Source: Acanthosoma haemorrhoidale | Taxonomy: Eukaryota > Arthropoda > Insecta > Hemiptera > Acanthosomatidae | Length of the DNA: 64,000 nucleotides | Assembly (NCBI GenBank): GCA_930367205.1 | Contig: OV884012.1 | Coordinates: 35,312,796-35,376,795 of the forward strand | Direction of reading: 5' to 3' | Part shown: one piece after another, positions 34,901 to 44,798 of the stretch | How the letters are laid out: each line of letters opens with the position of its first letter | How positions within the stretch are numbered: position 1 is the first letter of the stretch | The notes under the pieces: generated by a model | Told to the model about the DNA's origin: nothing | The model's input: the letters and a program-made list of their open reading frames with translations, nothing else | Databases searched by the model: none | Program-made: the position numbers and the translations under genes

Positions 34901-35393
34901 ACTAATGCTAGCAACAATAGCATACAACAATACCTTAAACTCTAAACTAAACATGACACCGGACGAAATAACATTCGGAATAACAAGAAGACCTAACAAA
35001 CAAATAGAAATAAAAGAACAATACGTACAAAAATACCATGACGAAAAGAACATAATACATGAACTAATACGGAATAAAATCGTGACAGAAAAAGAAAATA
35101 GAACAGAGTTATTAAATACAAATCGCGAAGACCCACCTGACATAAATGACGAACAGATATATATAAAAACAACCCATCACCGCAAATACAATAATCCCTA
35201 CAGACCCGTACTGTTGTACAAAGACAGAAAAGAAATAAACAAAACACATATAAATAGGATCAAAAGACCACGTAAACAACACTTGAGACCGAGACCAAAC
35301 ATTACTGTTTCAGAAGGAGAAAATGAATCCTACTCGGACAGTACTAATCCAGACACTTCTATGGACATTAACATATACTATGACAGTGACTGA
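31935..35393 (+). CDS. pol: Errantivirus Pol (protease, RT, RNase H, integrase)
   Basis: One unbroken frame of about 1,150 codons after the frameshift. The order is aspartic protease (WLIDTGASKNYI, about 32031), reverse transcriptase (MVIDYRKLN; catalytic YIDD at about 32988), RNase H (Asp in TTDASDKA, Glu in EKELLAIVW, Asp in LTDHKPLKW), then integrase. Integrase has the zinc finger (YHIGKTSH ... CKTC) and a core with Asp in MIDTLHFD and Asp in KMDNGKEY. Exactly 35 residues after the second Asp, where the third catalytic residue (Glu) is expected, the sequence has Asn (GTLNRAHST, about 34829-34831). Strand transfer by this copy is therefore doubtful, although every other hallmark is intact. 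The end of the frame overlaps env by 71 bases. Confidence 0.9.
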   Translation, partial: RRRSQQQRTSRPEYQLNYTDSLPKIKDKKGKTWLIDTGASKNYINPRSLPEGTKINSEDFVMKTPTGRAEGTQSAIIDLYPLLGIQAKVKMLIYPFSNRFDILLGYETMKELKTEIKCHNDEIIINGTKHNLENEIYYINDLQTIKQLIRTDHIDNKLSDELVVLIGKYGEIIKTNEEKLRATNLIKHKINTKNENPCYTRNYRYPVQFKNQINEEVANLLKNNIIRKSNSPYNSPVWIVPKKMDASGIKKVRMVIDYRKLNEMTTNDKYPLPNIEDLLNRLQKAKIFSTIDLASGFHQIEMDPDSIPKTAFSTEDGHFEFLRMPYGLCNAPPTFQRAMNMMIANVPNAMIYIDDIIIYSNTIQEHLEHLENVFQKLKEHALSIQLDKTEFFKTEIPFLGYIVTPDGLKTNHKKIEAITKLPYPNNEKTTRQFLGMTGYYRKFIKDYAKITKPISKSLQTKTYETEEIKKACDILKTLMTNSPILAYPDWNKTFYLTTDASDKAIGSVLSQKDNDGIEHPVAFASRVLQPPEINYSTIEKELLAIVWSTHHFKPYLYGTKFQLLTDHKPLKWIYTMKNGNTRIMKWIWKLQDFEFDINHINGKTNYVADLLSRQNENLEQNTNTNHIDGDFDEFLNELAILPLDENPDYDTLIEELENMTQTEQINDAISTCGATVHSQRSSNEQIWIVDNDKNINIEKHQIIIKKGIKETNFTKPFNKNRHEIKFDNLDDLESLIEQFIRPKITYGIYCEPDIPLLQPWYDKTFKDISRLIQESYPTVKLKRYKNYVTDILDKEGQIEIINDYHIGKTSHRGTIETYDKLRKLYYFPLMKETINDFINNCKTCKKTKYERNPIKTKYMITPTPNRPFEELMIDTLHFDRKYIVTIIDTFSKRLFTHMIPAVTGINICEAIKLYLTLYPTPVSIKMDNGKEYKNNLVLNFLQTNEIEPIYVTPGNPNSLGTLNRAHSTLIEILRTLNEKELTNTSLNNRLMLATIAYNNTLNSKLNMTPDEITFGITRRPNKQIEIKEQYVQKYHDEKNIIHELIRNKIVTEKENRTELLNTNREDPPDINDEQIYIKTTHHRKYNNPYRPVLLYKDRKEINKTHINRIKRPRKQHLRPRPNITVSEGENESYSDSTNPDTSMDINIYYDSD
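35312..35313 (+). promoter_or_regulatory. Candidate splice acceptor for env mRNA
   Basis: tactgtttcag ends at 35313, nine bases before the env ATG. Errantivirus env is made from a spliced mRNA. A possible donor is G|GTAAAT at 30824/30825 in the leader before gag. Confidence 0.45.
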
Positions 35394-36867
35394 TATAAGA
35401 GATAACCCCGGAGTCCTACATTACACTATAAAGAACGCAAAGGTAATAGAAAATTACTACAGGACATACCATTTTTATGACATTAGCTTACTTGACAAGG
35501 AACTAAACAATATACAGAACAATGTACCATCTTATAGGGACCTACCGACATACCCTATAATCAAAAACCTTATCATACAAACACAAAACAAATTAAACCT
35601 ATTAAAATCACACAACAAACGAACTAAGAGAGGACTAATAAACGGACTTGGAACAGCTCTCAGCTGGCTTACTGGCACCATGACAGCTGATGACAAATCA
35701 CATTATGACGAAGTAATAAATGAGTTAGGACGGAACAACTATAATATAGAACACAACATAGAACAAGACATAAAACTTAATAAACACGTAATTAAAAACT
35801 TTCAAAAGGACATACAATTAATTAATAATAATTTTAAAACAGAACAAGACAACATAATGAAGATAAACAAGGAAATGACATTCTTTGACATGTACATAAT
35901 TCTGACACACCTACACAACAAAATAGATGAACTTACATTAACACTGGAACTATGCAAAATTGGCATCACACACTCATCATTAATGTCCCAAATACTACAT
36001 GACATAAACCAAAATGTAAATCTAGCTTCTAGGAATCCTGAAATCCTGTGGATAATGAGTAAAATTCATTGCACTACTCATAATGAAACACTCCATATCT
36101 TTGTAGACCTTCCTAAGGCAACCCCAAATATAAAGACTTATTTACTCATACCTTCGCCTGTAAAAATTAACAACCAATATGTAACTTTAGATATAGACGA
36201 AACTATTATAATAAAAAAATTTAATATGTTATATACAACAAATTGTACATTTTTAAACAATGAATATTACTGTAAAAACCTTTTTATTTTAAATAATACT
36301 TGTATAAATAATATTATTTCATCTGGAACGATGAATGCATGCAAATATAAATTAACCAATACTAACATTAGATATATAGATAATATAAACAGTTTTATAA
36401 CTACTAACCTCTCCAAATTAGACAATTGCCTTACTAATGATACTGTATACCTACCACCCGTTAGCTTACTCACCCTAGATCAAAATGATTGTTATAAAGA
36501 ACTCCCCAAAATTTCAAGACATATAATAGACTCCACCATAAACAAATTGTACAATAAAATAGATATAGATGTAATCGCAAATATAAGCGAAATAGAAAAC
36601 CTAAATATAACAGACATAGTTTTAGAACCACTTATATTTAATCAATCAAATACTTATTTTTATTTTTATTTAATTATAGGGGCAGCTATTATAATTGTAA
36701 TCCTCTACTACCTTAAAAAATGTAAAACTACCAATTCCTTACAAAACCCTACACCAACAGTTGTATACCATCCCGGACAACAAGAGCCTATCAACATTTT
36801 GGCAACAAGGGTTTATCACCCAAATAACAGCCCTCATGCACCCGCAGCCATCAACTTAATTTCTTGA
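35323..36867 (+). CDS. env: Errantivirus envelope glycoprotein (Env)
   Basis: An intact frame of 514 codons in a different phase from pol. It starts with a hydrophobic signal-peptide-like segment (residues about 6-22). A furin-type site RTKR ends at residue 103 and is followed by GLINGLGTALSWLTG, the conserved fusion-peptide region of errantivirus Env and the related baculovirus F proteins. A long ectodomain with several N-x-S/T sites follows, then one transmembrane segment (about 444-463) and a cytoplasmic tail of about 50 residues. The protein would sit in the particle envelope and mediate cell entry. No internal stop is present. Expression probably depends on splicing to the acceptor at 35313. 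Confidence 0.9.
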   Translation: MNPTRTVLIQTLLWTLTYTMTVTDIRDNPGVLHYTIKNAKVIENYYRTYHFYDISLLDKELNNIQNNVPSYRDLPTYPIIKNLIIQTQNKLNLLKSHNKRTKRGLINGLGTALSWLTGTMTADDKSHYDEVINELGRNNYNIEHNIEQDIKLNKHVIKNFQKDIQLINNNFKTEQDNIMKINKEMTFFDMYIILTHLHNKIDELTLTLELCKIGITHSSLMSQILHDINQNVNLASRNPEILWIMSKIHCTTHNETLHIFVDLPKATPNIKTYLLIPSPVKINNQYVTLDIDETIIIKKFNMLYTTNCTFLNNEYYCKNLFILNNTCINNIISSGTMNACKYKLTNTNIRYIDNINSFITTNLSKLDNCLTNDTVYLPPVSLLTLDQNDCYKELPKISRHIIDSTINKLYNKIDIDVIANISEIENLNITDIVLEPLIFNQSNTYFYFYLIIGAAIIIVILYYLKKCKTTNSLQNPTPTVVYHPGQQEPINILATRVYHPNNSPHAPAAINLIS

Positions 36868-36894
36868 TGGAACAAGAAACCTAAAGTCGGAAGG

Positions 36895-37147
36895 AGTTAT
36901 GGAAGCAGCTGACACACGCACACCGACAGTCAACACCCAGCTGACACCTGCACCATCGCCTAAGTCAGCACTCCTTAATCTAATCTGTTCATTATATAAT
37001 CCTTCCTTTCCTCTCACCAGCTCGCATTCATCTCGTTACTGTACCCCTGACGTATTACTTAATCACTTTGTCATATAAGTTGTATTCTTTTGTCTAGTTA
37101 ATAAACTACTTTTTAAAAAGGCCCCTTTGGTCTTCAACTATTTAACT
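36895..37147 (+). repeat. 3' LTR of the errantivirus
   Basis: 253 bp, identical by eye to 30298-30550. A purine-rich stretch (GTCGGAAGG) lies directly before it and may serve as the polypurine tract. Confidence 0.92.
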
Positions 37148-37520
37148 GATGACTTCCACTATCTTTGTATATTATAATATTTGTATTACGTAATAATAAA
37201 AATTTTGTGTGTAGTTTATTTTTTGATAGATTTAACTTAAAATAGTAATAACTAATGCCATATTTGAATTCAGGGAAATTCATATGAAATCAGCTCCAAG
37301 CACTCCTGCACCAAAACACCTGTTGGCCTGTATCATAGGAAAGGACCTGGACCCGTTGTGAATGCTCAACGGTTGAGGGTCATCTATACATCAATTATTT
37401 GTTATATACTTTACCCAGTTGAGCGTGTTGTGCGATTCCTTATCTGTACACCCCACTCCACAGTTTTTTATTGTAATTTTTTTTACTTACAAATAATTTT
37501 GTTTGTAATGGCCATTTTGT
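37148..37520. other. Short non-coding stretch
   Basis: AT-rich sequence between the errantivirus and a LINE fragment. Nothing is recognised. Confidence 0.5.
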
Positions 37521-37710
37521 CCAATCATGTCCTGAGCGTATGTGGCTCTCGCCTCTTAGTCAGCCTCCACTGGCTCGTATCCGGTGACGCAGCTGATAGA
37601 GGAGCATGGCGTACTTCCCGAAACTCCGCTTCCTCTTTCGCATGCGAGGGTGGTGACTACCATGTGGATTTGGGGATCTCGTGTCTGCTTGTAAATACTG
37701 TATGAATGTA
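37521..37710 (+). mobile_element. Jockey-type LINE 3' UTR, copy 2
   Basis: It shares the core of the family seen at 5555-5999 (GTCCTGAGCGTATGTG, CAGCCTCC, GACGCAGCTGAT, CTCCGCTTCCTCTTTCGCATGC, then GTAAATACTGTATGAATG). Only the middle of the 3' UTR is left and both ends are lost. Confidence 0.65.
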
Positions 37711-38687
37711 TTTGGAATGATACTCGGGTATCGCCAACGATTTCTCGGCAGCATCTACCGTCATAGATGACACTATCGCGTGTTGAATGGAATACGCGTG
37801 GCTGTGTCCGATCTGTATGACTCGCTCACCCCGGGTTCTCAGATTTCGCTATTTAGTCCGAGTAGCTGCGTGTCACTGTCAACATAGAGCGGTATTAACA
37901 CATTAATTCCTGAAATATTATTTACAAAGGTCAGGTTGCAAGAAGTTGACATATGTTTTTCTTTCGTAGTGCCAAAGTTTTTTCATAACCCTTTTGGCAA
38001 TCAATACGTTATAACCAATGGTCGGTTTTTTAGTTTTAATGGCGTAAAACCGTTCGGTGATCATCGCCCTCTTGATTAAATATAATACAGTAATAAATAA
38101 AAACAAATCACATATAAAAACCGGCACAGCGGTCCAAACCATAGCCACTTGTCGAGTAGCTTAGTTGAACACTAATTGGGATCCAACATATGGTACTGTA
38201 AATTACACAGTTGTTATTACTCATTAGAACAAATATAGAAATAATTTCACAAAATTAAACATAAAATAAATCACTTTTGATCCGTGATTAATGAATTATA
38301 TATTTATATGTTTGCCAGAAACCATTTTATGTGTAAAGTTAACTTAGTATCATACTTCATTATGGCAGAATAGTTTTCATCGTTCAGCCTTGACTTATTA
38401 GAAAAGACCTATGATTTCACGTTATTCACGTAAAATTACTTCCAGCTTCGAAATATCGTTAATTTAATAGCAAAACGATCTGTGCTTACCCGCGAATGAT
38501 GAGACTTGACCTTCACGGGTCATGGTGAAAAACTGACCTCCATTCGCTGGTATGAGGTCAGGGAGGGGGGGGGGCATTACAACATTATCTTGTGATAAAA
38601 ATAGCGATTTCCCTTTTTTAACCTCTTGGTGAGATTGGTGAGATATATATATATAGAATTGGCATTGGAATGCCCGAGCTGATTACT
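37711..38687. other. AT-rich non-coding stretch ending in a small (TA)n
   Basis: A minus-strand frame at 37918-38148 begins with a hydrophobic segment but has no recognisable domain or exon borders. A short (TA)n lies at about 38644-38655, just before the BEL/Pao fragment. Confidence 0.45.
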
Positions 38688-40000
38688 TTTATTTCAAGGT
38701 GGAGCTGAGTGGAACCGAAATCACAAAGCGTTCTATGTTATCAACTGTCGCGTGGTTATTTGACCCGCTAGGCTTCCTAGCCCCAGTGATATTCACGGCA
38801 AAGTACATGATTCAATCTCTCTGGCGAGAAAAGTTGGATTGGGACGATTCTCCACCGACTTTAATCAAAGAACAATGGGTCGGATATTTGAAAGAATTGC
38901 CAAGTGTAAGCAACATCACCATTCCTCGTTGGATCCATATCACTGAAGGAAGGTTAAAAATATTTGGATTCTGTGACGCCTCAGAAAAGGGATTTGCTGC
39001 GGTTGTGTACTTGCAAAATGTGACTGCTGATTTCAAGAACCAAACATTCCTCTTGACCGCCAAGACTCGAGTTGCTCCGTTAAAGACGGTTTCCATTCCG
39101 AGGTTAGAATTATGCTCAGCGCATCTCCTTACCAAACTTTCAAAGTCGTTGTCTCAGTTTTACCACCTAAACCACATTAAGGATGTACTTTTTTTCACGG
39201 ACTCCACTATAGTGCTTAGCTGGTTACAGATTCACCCGCAGGACCTTAAAAGATTTGTTGCCAACCGGATTGGCTACATATTGACGCACACCCACGTCCA
39301 CCAGTGGCATTATGTTCCTTCTCCCCAAAATCCCGCTGATAAAGCCTCACGAGGTATTCAACCCCATAACTAATCGATTGTGACTTGTGGTGGAACGGCC
39401 CAAAGTGGATGAATGAATTGCCGTTGACTCTTCCTGAAGCACCTGCGGCAATACGAAGTCTTCCTGAATGTAAAACATCTGATAGCTCTGTTTTAGCTGT
39501 GAGTATCCCGAATTCTTCTTTTATGGACAACTTGATGCAAGACTGGATGGAATCTTCTTCACAATTTCTGAATTTGATTCGTAAAGTAGCTTATGTTTTC
39601 CGTTTCATAAACAATTTGAAACAGCCACAAAACAAACATACTTCTACTTTAACAGTCACTGAACTGGGAGAAGTAACCACTTTCTTGATCCGGAAAATGC
39701 AATATCAGTTTTTCCAACCAGATTATGACTTTAAGGCCAGGGAATGTACTTCATCACGTTTTAAGTCCTTGGCAGTTTTTGAAGATCCTTCTGATCTACT
39801 CAGGGTGGGCGGAAGGTTGTCTAACGCACCATTGCCGCATGACTTGAGGCATCCCATACTGCTGCCTTCCAGAGCTAGACTAACAACAATGATTATTGAC
39901 CATGCACACCAGAAAAACTTTCACTTAGGTCCTCAAGCTCTGCAAGCATATATAATTCGGAGATATTATATTTTCGGTATCAGAAGCGTGGTAAGAAAAC
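38688..40000 (+). pseudogene. pol: BEL/Pao retrotransposon pol fragment
   Basis: The plus-strand frame carries the BEL/Pao-specific end of RT and RNase H. Examples are STVAWLFDPLGFLAPVIF, the acidic RNase H residue in FGFCDASEKGF, TVSIPRLELCSAHLL, and DSTIVLSWLQ followed by VANRIG. A frameshift near 39370-39390 moves reading to a second frame with the integrase N-terminal region (LWWNGPKW, RVGGRLSNAPL, HPILLPS, HxxxxHxG-like HAHQKNFHLGPQ). The fragment stops at a (TA)n at about 40001, where element A begins. Protease, most of RT and the integrase core are absent. No LTR could be assigned with confidence. Confidence 0.85.
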
Positions 40001-40018
40001 GCTACATATATATATATA

Positions 40019-40205
40019 AGTTAATGCTTACCGGCTTTAGAATTAACAAAACAAAGGGAAAAAAGGTACAGAGAAACAACACGCTTGAAAGTTAGAACTA
40101 GACTGTTTATTTCGAGTCTATAACCCTGTATATTTACATTCGGGATGTTTACATCCCGACGTTCGGGGATTAAGGTTGAGTACTGATGCTGCCCGGAGCT
40201 TAACT
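40019..40205 (-). repeat. 3' LTR of element A
   Basis: 187 bp, identical by eye to 44612-44798. The polypurine tract (minus-strand GGCAGGGGGG, 40206-40215) lies immediately upstream in element orientation. Confidence 0.9.
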
Positions 40206-40632
40206 CCCCCCTGCCAGTTTACGCACATCTCCTCGTAAACTATGAAGTCTAAGTCTAAATTGAGGATGACTTAGGCGATATTACGATCACTCTCCTAATC
40301 GTACTAAGGGAACGAAGGCCAGCCCAAACAGTACACAACCTGTAATCCCTTACATTCGGTCGTATTTATAAGACACTTATAGTCCAAATAAAACGCTGCT
40401 TCTAACACTGCAGCCACTAGTGACAAAATAAAAAAAAACAAAAAAAAATTACATGACTCATTACTCACAGAAAACAATGGCATCTTACACGCTACGCAAA
40501 GTCGATATTTCTACACAGCCTGTGTACATTCTAAAAAAACAACAAAAAAAAAATACTTCTACAAATGGTACAAAGTGTACGTATGTATACTATACCAAAT
40601 TTGGCTACGTGCAGAAGCGAGGACACTCCAAC

Positions 40633-43600
40633 TCACTCATGGCCAGCACCCTTCCCCCCTGGTGGAAGTTTTAACTGTTCGACGTGGACGGTCCTCCGTT
40701 TCGTCGGAGGTCTTGTACTCTCGATGGTGACGATGTTATGCTCCCTGATCACCACCACCTTGAATGGACCCTCGTATCTGATCGACTCTTTGCTCCGATT
40801 AGAGCCAATTTTACGATATACAATCGTCCCAATTTTAAGGTCCCCTATTCGACCCCGGACTTTGAGGTTTACCCGAGAAACTCTCTTGACCTTCTCCCTC
40901 ACGATTTTGTCACGAACTTTGCCCCAAAGTTTTCCGAGCTCTAAGTGAGCACTTAACATTTGCTCCGCCATTCCCTCGTCCGCCACCGTCTCTGTCCCGT
41001 TCCGGCGCCTCGCGCGCAGTCCGAAGAGGATCTCGAACGGCGTAAACCCCGTGGTGGAGTGGATGGAATGATTGTATGCCGCCACTGCCTTCGGCATCGC
41101 CTCGTTCGCCGGCAGACCCTTTTCTACCTGATACACCCGCAGGTGGTCACTCAAGGTACTGTGCAACCTTTCGATGCCTCCGCGACTCTTAGGATGTCCT
41201 GGGGTGTTGAGATGCCACACGATATCAAGATTTTTCATCTCCGTCCGAACGTTTGCATTATCGAACTCCCTACCCCCATCAGACGAGATTCGGTCCGGTA
41301 CCCCATAAAACTGGAACCACGTTCGTAATGCCTGTAAGACGGCGTTGGATGATTTGTCTTTTACGGCGTACGCCATAGCTACCTTACTGAAGGTATCTAT
41401 TGTCGTAACCCACTTATACCCCTTCCAAGTGAACGTGTCAATCTGTAGTTCACTCAGTGGCGTCTCTGCTGTGGGTGTTTCCTCCTGTTGTCCCTGTGGT
41501 GGGTGTCGATCATATTTAGTCTTAAGACATATATCGCAAGTTCCTAAAATCTCTTGGATCGTCTTTTTCATATCCCACCAGAAGTACCGTCGCTGTAATG
41601 CTTGCAAAGTCTCCGGCGCACCGCGGTGGTTCGTCTTCCCTTAATGGTGGGCATGCGTTACTTCCCGCTGCCGTTCCTCATCACGCAGTGTCCGGACCAT
41701 AGACAGACAACGGACAAACGATCGATCAATTCCCAGTTGTTCTGTTCTCCATAATTTCTTGATCTGATCCCACACTGTCGCGTTGCCGACAAATAGATGG
41801 TAGGTCTTCCCTGGTCTGGATGCATCTTTCAATGCCTGGCAAATTTGGTCACCCTTGACACCCGGTTGGGACCAGATTGTCGTAATACTATTCTTGCCAT
41901 AGTTTTCATGAGTAGCTCGCATCAGGCCGGTTGTTTGCGTCTTCCAAATAATTTGTCGCCGTTTATCGTTAATCATACCCTCGATCGTCTCCATTTCCAC
42001 CGGACGTTCTCCGGCAGATTCTTCCGCTTCTTGGTGTTCGCTCCCATCGCTATCGTCCCGCGTACCGCGACTTCCATCTTCCCCGGGCGCCCATTCCTGG
42101 ATAAATTGTCTGTGATCCCCGGACGTTTCCCCTTCCTCGACTGCATTTACGGTAATCGCTCGAGATAGCCAGTCCGCCACTACATTGTCCTTCCCTGGTT
42201 TGTATGCAATTTCCAGGTTGTATTGGGACAAAAACTCCTTCCAGCGTGTCACCCTGGCTGATGATTCCTTAAGCTTCCCCACCCATTGAAGAGGTCTGTG
42301 GTCCGTATGTACTCTGAATCTCCACCCGAAGACGTATGGACGAAAATGGTCAATAGCCCATATGATGCCAAGAAGTTCACGCTCGAGGGCACTGTACCGC
42401 GCTTCCGTGTCGGTCAGTCTTCAACTCGCGTACGCCACTGGTCGTTCCCCCCCATCTCCCTCCTGCGACAGCACCGCTCCCAATGCATACTCACTTGCGT
42501 CGGTGGTGATAGTAAATAGCTTCTCAAAATCGGGAAACGCCAGGATTGGTTCCTCTTGCAGTCGAGCCATGCATTTTCGAAGGTTTTGCTCCATAATAGG
42601 TGTAATCGCTATCCGCGCCCCCTTCCGCAGCAGGTTACTGATGGGTACGAGGTACTCTGCCATGTCTGGCACAAAACGCCGATAGTAATTTAGCGTACCT
42701 AAAAGTCGCCGAATGCCCTTGACGTCTTTCGGCACCGCTATCTTTCGAATTGCGTCGACTTTTGCAGAATCCGGCTGGACTCCCTCCCTCGAGATGGTAT
42801 GCCCTAAGAAGTTGATCCGATCCTCTCCCAGCGATGATTTTTCCATCGACAATTTTAACCCGAATTCACGCAAACGTCGAAATACCCTCCGGAGATCTTC
42901 GATGTGTTCGGATTCTGTTCGGCTGAAGATCAACAGATCGTCCATATAAATCTGGCATACCGCCTCGTCTATCCCCCTCAGGATTTCGTCCATCAATCTC
43001 TGGAAAGTAATCGGAGCGTTCTTCAAACCAAATGGCATCCGAGTGAACTCATAGTGCCCCCTCTCGAAAGTAAACACTGTTTTGTGTTGATCGGTAGCGC
43101 TCATTTTGATTTGATGGTACCCTGCTTTCAAATCCAAAGTGCTAAAGATTGTGGCTCCATTCAGTCTGTCGAGAATGTCCTCAAAACGGGGAATCGGATA
43201 CTTCTCATCCGTTGTGTTTTCATTTAATTTTCTAAAATCGACGACGACTCTATATCTCTCCCCCTCCTCTCCCGGTTTACTCTTCTTTCGTACTGCCCAC
43301 AGAGGACTATTATAAGGGGATGTGCTATCAACGATTATACCCTGTCGTCTTAAGCTGTCGATTTCTGTCCGGATATGTTGGCGGAGTGCCTGCGGATATC
43401 GTCTCTCCTTCACGTACGTTATTCGGTCAGATTTTAATGGGATTTCATGTACTGTCTTCCCCGTTGCCCCAAGCATATCACCCTCCACGTAAAAAATATC
43501 TCCGAACTCCCTACGTAAGCTTTCCCTCCAGTCCACAACTTTCTTGACTGCCCCTATCCGCGCACTCCCACCTCTTACGGTCCCTTGACATTGATAAGTA

Positions 43601-43979
43601 ACCCCCCCCAACTTGATCCGCCACTCCTTTCCCTTGTTCTCTACAAGCGCGCCTACCCGACCCAATAAGTCACACCCCACTATTATTTCATACTCGCGCG
43701 GCATGTACTCCACAATATGTACGTTAATATCGCCCTTTTTTTTCGCCCATTTCTCTAAATTCACGACCGCCTCTCCCACCACTTTACAGGGCCCGCCCAG
43801 GGTAATTAACTTGCACTTACATACCTTGACCTGGAGTGCCCTCTCTCTGCCATACAGCCGCTCCAACGCACCGCGTGACATTATGGTATTGGTGCTTCCT
43901 GTATCCACCAAGCACCTCTCTCCCCCCTCGACTCTAATTATTGGCAACTCGCACAGTATCCCTCTCACTGTATTACACT
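40633..43979 (-). pseudogene. pol: pol of element A: protease, RT, RNase H, integrase, with two stops
   Basis: It is one continuous reading phase on the minus strand. Protease (CLVDTGSTNTIM) is followed by RT (VVVDFRKLNENTTDEKYPIPRFEDIL; catalytic YMDD at about 42950). RNase H ([15 protein letters not shown]) is cut by TGA at 42421-42423 and resumes in the same phase. A TAA at 41641-41643 falls inside the HHCC zinc finger. The integrase core is intact: Asp in LQIDTF, Asp in SSDGGREF, Glu in GGIERLHST, with exact D35E spacing. The frame relates to gag by -1. The TAA is also present in element B, so it predates the separation of the two copies. Confidence 0.9.
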
Positions 43980-44504
43980 TTAGGGTGCGGTCGCCACTCT
44001 GCTGCCACCCTCCTCAGGCTGCCACACGCCGCTACTCTGCCTTGATGATTTTGTTTCCCGGAACATCTGGAAAATATCTTCTTCAGGCGTCCATCGCCCC
44101 CCTCCATATGCTTTCTTTAGCCGCATCTTCACCGTTTCCCACGACGTCTCCTCATCCGCTTGGATCTGGTTGAGAATCCTTCTCTTGACCCGACATATCA
44201 GGGCCGCTCTTAGTGACTCTGCATCCCTGGGGTCCAGAAGATTTTCCTCCGATTTTGCTAGAATTAAGGCAGTGAGGCGATCTCCTCCCTTCAGAAAGTG
44301 GTTGAGTTCTCCTAATTCGCCAGTGAACCATTCCAGCTCTGAAATTGCATTTCTCAGATCTTGAGTGTTCATTGCTTTCACTCTCATCAACGCAAGAGCG
44401 GTAGCATGAGCTTCTGGCAAAATGCCCACCCTTCTCGTTGCTACATGTTCCGCGCCATCCGCTACGTTCAGAACAGGTGGTCGTAGCACGCCTCCTTCTG
44501 CCAT
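43980..44504 (-). CDS. gag: Short Gag of element A
   Basis: Open from ATG at 44504 to TAA at 43980-43982, 174 codons. The protein has a capsid-like middle (LGELNHFLKGGDRLTALILAKSEENL, SWETVKMRLKKAYGG), in keeping with Gypsy-type Gag. It is about half the usual length (350-450 residues) and lacks the basic nucleocapsid region or zinc knuckle. I infer an internal deletion that joined the capsid end to the start of pol. Pol follows in the -1 phase. Confidence 0.7.
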   Translation of the reverse strand: MAEGGVLRPPVLNVADGAEHVATRRVGILPEAHATALALMRVKAMNTQDLRNAISELEWFTGELGELNHFLKGGDRLTALILAKSEENLLDPRDAESLRAALICRVKRRILNQIQADEETSWETVKMRLKKAYGGGRWTPEEDIFQMFRETKSSRQSSGVWQPEEGGSRVATAP

Positions 44505-44594
44505 TCTTTCTTCAATTTTTTATTTAACACGGCAAAAAGGAAAAAAAAAAAAAATCGAACAGACGTCGCTTACTTTTCTTTCCACACCACGAGT

Positions 44595-44612
44595 TCACGG
44601 GTTTCGGCACCA
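44595..44612 (-). promoter_or_regulatory. Primer-binding site of element A
   Basis: On the minus strand TGGTGCCGAAACCCGTG follows the 5' LTR and shares its last T. It is complementary to a tRNA 3' end of the form ...CGGCACCA. I do not assign the tRNA species. Confidence 0.7.
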
Positions 44613-44798
44613 GTTAATGCTTACCGGCTTTAGAATTAACAAAACAAAGGGAAAAAAGGTACAGAGAAACAACACGCTTGAAAGTTAGAACTAGACTGTT
44701 TATTTCGAGTCTATAACCCTGTATATTTACATTCGGGATGTTTACATCCCGACGTTCGGGGATTAAGGTTGAGTACTGATGCTGCCCGGAGCTTAACT
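44612..44798 (-). repeat. 5' LTR of element A
   Basis: 187 bp, identical by eye to 40019-40205, with terminal AGTTAA/TTAACT inverted ends. Confidence 0.9.

Larger units (their letters stand above)
30298..37147 (+). mobile_element. Errantivirus (Gypsy-type endogenous retrovirus), young full-length copy
   Basis: The provirus has identical 253-bp LTRs of the AGTTA...AACT type, a tRNA-Lys-type PBS that shares the last LTR base, and full-length gag, pol and env in three overlapping frames with no internal stop. The gag-pol slippery site and an env splice acceptor can be seen. GAT occurs on both sides of the insertion (30295-30297 and 37148-37150), so a 3-4-bp target duplication is likely but not fully resolved. 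LTR identity points to very recent insertion. The one clear defect is in the integrase triad (see pol). Confidence 0.93.
40019..44798 (-). mobile_element. Gypsy-type LTR retrotransposon, element A
   Basis: A 4.78-kb element on the minus strand with identical 187-bp LTRs that begin AGTTAA and end TTAACT, a PBS sharing the last LTR base, a polypurine tract GGCAGGGGGG next to the 3' LTR, a short gag and a pol with all domains but two in-frame stops. It sits in a (TA)n tract, so a TATA duplication is likely but cannot be separated from the repeat. LTR identity says it moved recently despite the stops. There is no env. The 3' LTR has an almost exact relative in element B. Confidence 0.92.

Noticed and set aside
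37918..38148. Minus-strand 76-codon frame with a hydrophobic start as a secreted peptide gene
   Set aside because: No processing sites, conserved domain or splice context was found.
40684..44173. Many plus-strand frames of 80-190 codons across elements A and B
   Set aside because: All are antisense shadows of the minus-strand gag and pol frames, which have clear RT and integrase motifs.
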